Made by a program: the position numbers and the translations under genes
Assembly (NCBI GenBank): GCA_023434015.1
Contig: JAEYTM010000182.1
Location: 1 to 23,453, forward strand
Direction of reading: 5' to 3'
From: Pseudomonadota bacterium
GTDB taxonomy: Bacteria > Pseudomonadota > Alphaproteobacteria > Caulobacterales > Caulobacteraceae
DNA length: 23,453 nt
The notes under the pieces: model-generated
What the model saw: the letters and a program-made list of their open reading frames with translations, nothing else
Database searches by the model: none
Told to the model about the DNA's origin: nothing
Shown: in pieces, positions 23,328-23,453 of the stretch
How positions within the stretch are numbered: position 1 is the stretch's first letter
How the letters are laid out: each line of letters opens with the position of its first letter

Positions 23328-23453
23328 CACGCCGGGCGAGAAGCGCACGCACCAGTCGGCCAGCGCCCGCAACGCCCCGGCGTCGAGGTCCGGCTCGGCC
23401 TCGGCGGTCATCAGGTCGGGGACCAGGGCCGCGGCGTCGGTGGCCTTCTGGCC
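23328..23453 (-). pseudogene. imuB: imuB-like internal fragment in opposite orientation (runs off the window)
   Basis: Read on the minus strand from the window edge, the protein is GQKATDAAALVPDLMTAEAE followed by PDLDAGALRALADWC and VRFSPGV. This matches the ImuB/Y-family-like segment that normally lies about 70-110 residues from the ImuB start (K-x-x-D-A-x-A-L-V-P-D-L ... L-A-D-W-C-x-R-F-S-P). In normal ImuB the next residues lead to D-G-L-F-L-D-I-T-G; here the sequence changes at 23328 into the G/C-run repeat. Its strand is opposite to imuA and to the imuB start. It is partial at the window edge. Confidence 0.75.

Overview
The window is high-GC DNA that looks like an alphaproteobacterial chromosome, most probably Caulobacterales (Caulobacter/Phenylobacterium-like). 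The reasons are a complete Entner-Doudoroff gene set laid out as in Caulobacter, an imuA gene preceded by the alphaproteobacterial LexA box GAAC-N7-GAAC, a three-domain LigD in PE-LIG-POL order with a separate Ku, and very compact gene packing (start/stop overlaps, convergent genes that share stop bases). This placement is inferred from gene content and not from a marker-gene tree.

Left part (1-2653): a lower-GC, gene-poor stretch that reads like an eroded accessory region. It holds a strong hairpin at the left edge, a frame-broken TPR gene, an unknown 157-aa gene, and a convergent cysteine-containing 256-aa protein whose 3' end overlaps the unknown gene. A gene-free stretch follows and ends at a tRNA-Ser(CGA) on the minus strand, whose 3' end faces this region.

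Central carbon block (2831-15156): a hotdog thioesterase diverges from an enoyl-CoA hydratase-like protein that lacks both catalytic glutamates. Next, on the minus strand, comes a tight run pyk-pgl-edd-glk, which would take 6-phosphogluconolactone to KDPG, phosphorylate glucose and make pyruvate. Opposite pyk is a GH15 glucoamylase/trehalase-like enzyme, followed by a small unknown gene. zwf lies beyond that on the minus strand, separated from its usual operon partners. Divergent from zwf is otsB-otsA (trehalose synthesis). Together these genes handle glucose entry, glucose 6-phosphate oxidation, and trehalose formation and probable breakdown.

DNA-repair and right part (15168-23453): ligD follows otsA after 11 bases, so trehalose synthesis and end-joining may be co-transcribed. 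A LysR regulator overlaps the end of ligD. Then come one or two small membrane proteins, and a Tat-signal aldo/keto reductase translationally overlapped by a 12-TM Tlc-like/MFS transporter. ku converges on the transporter and imuA diverges from ku. imuA has a clear LexA-controlled promoter.

The most striking point is at the right edge. The first ~28 codons of imuB start correctly on the plus strand inside imuA, but the next recognisable imuB-like protein sequence is on the minus strand, running inward from the window edge. A G/C-run palindrome separates the two pieces. Either imuB carries a real internal inversion at a REP-like element, or this is a fold-back assembly chimera. I did not find CRISPR arrays, rRNA genes, transposases or phage genes. 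No clearly new multi-gene system is evident; the least explained material is the pair of genes at 816-1945.
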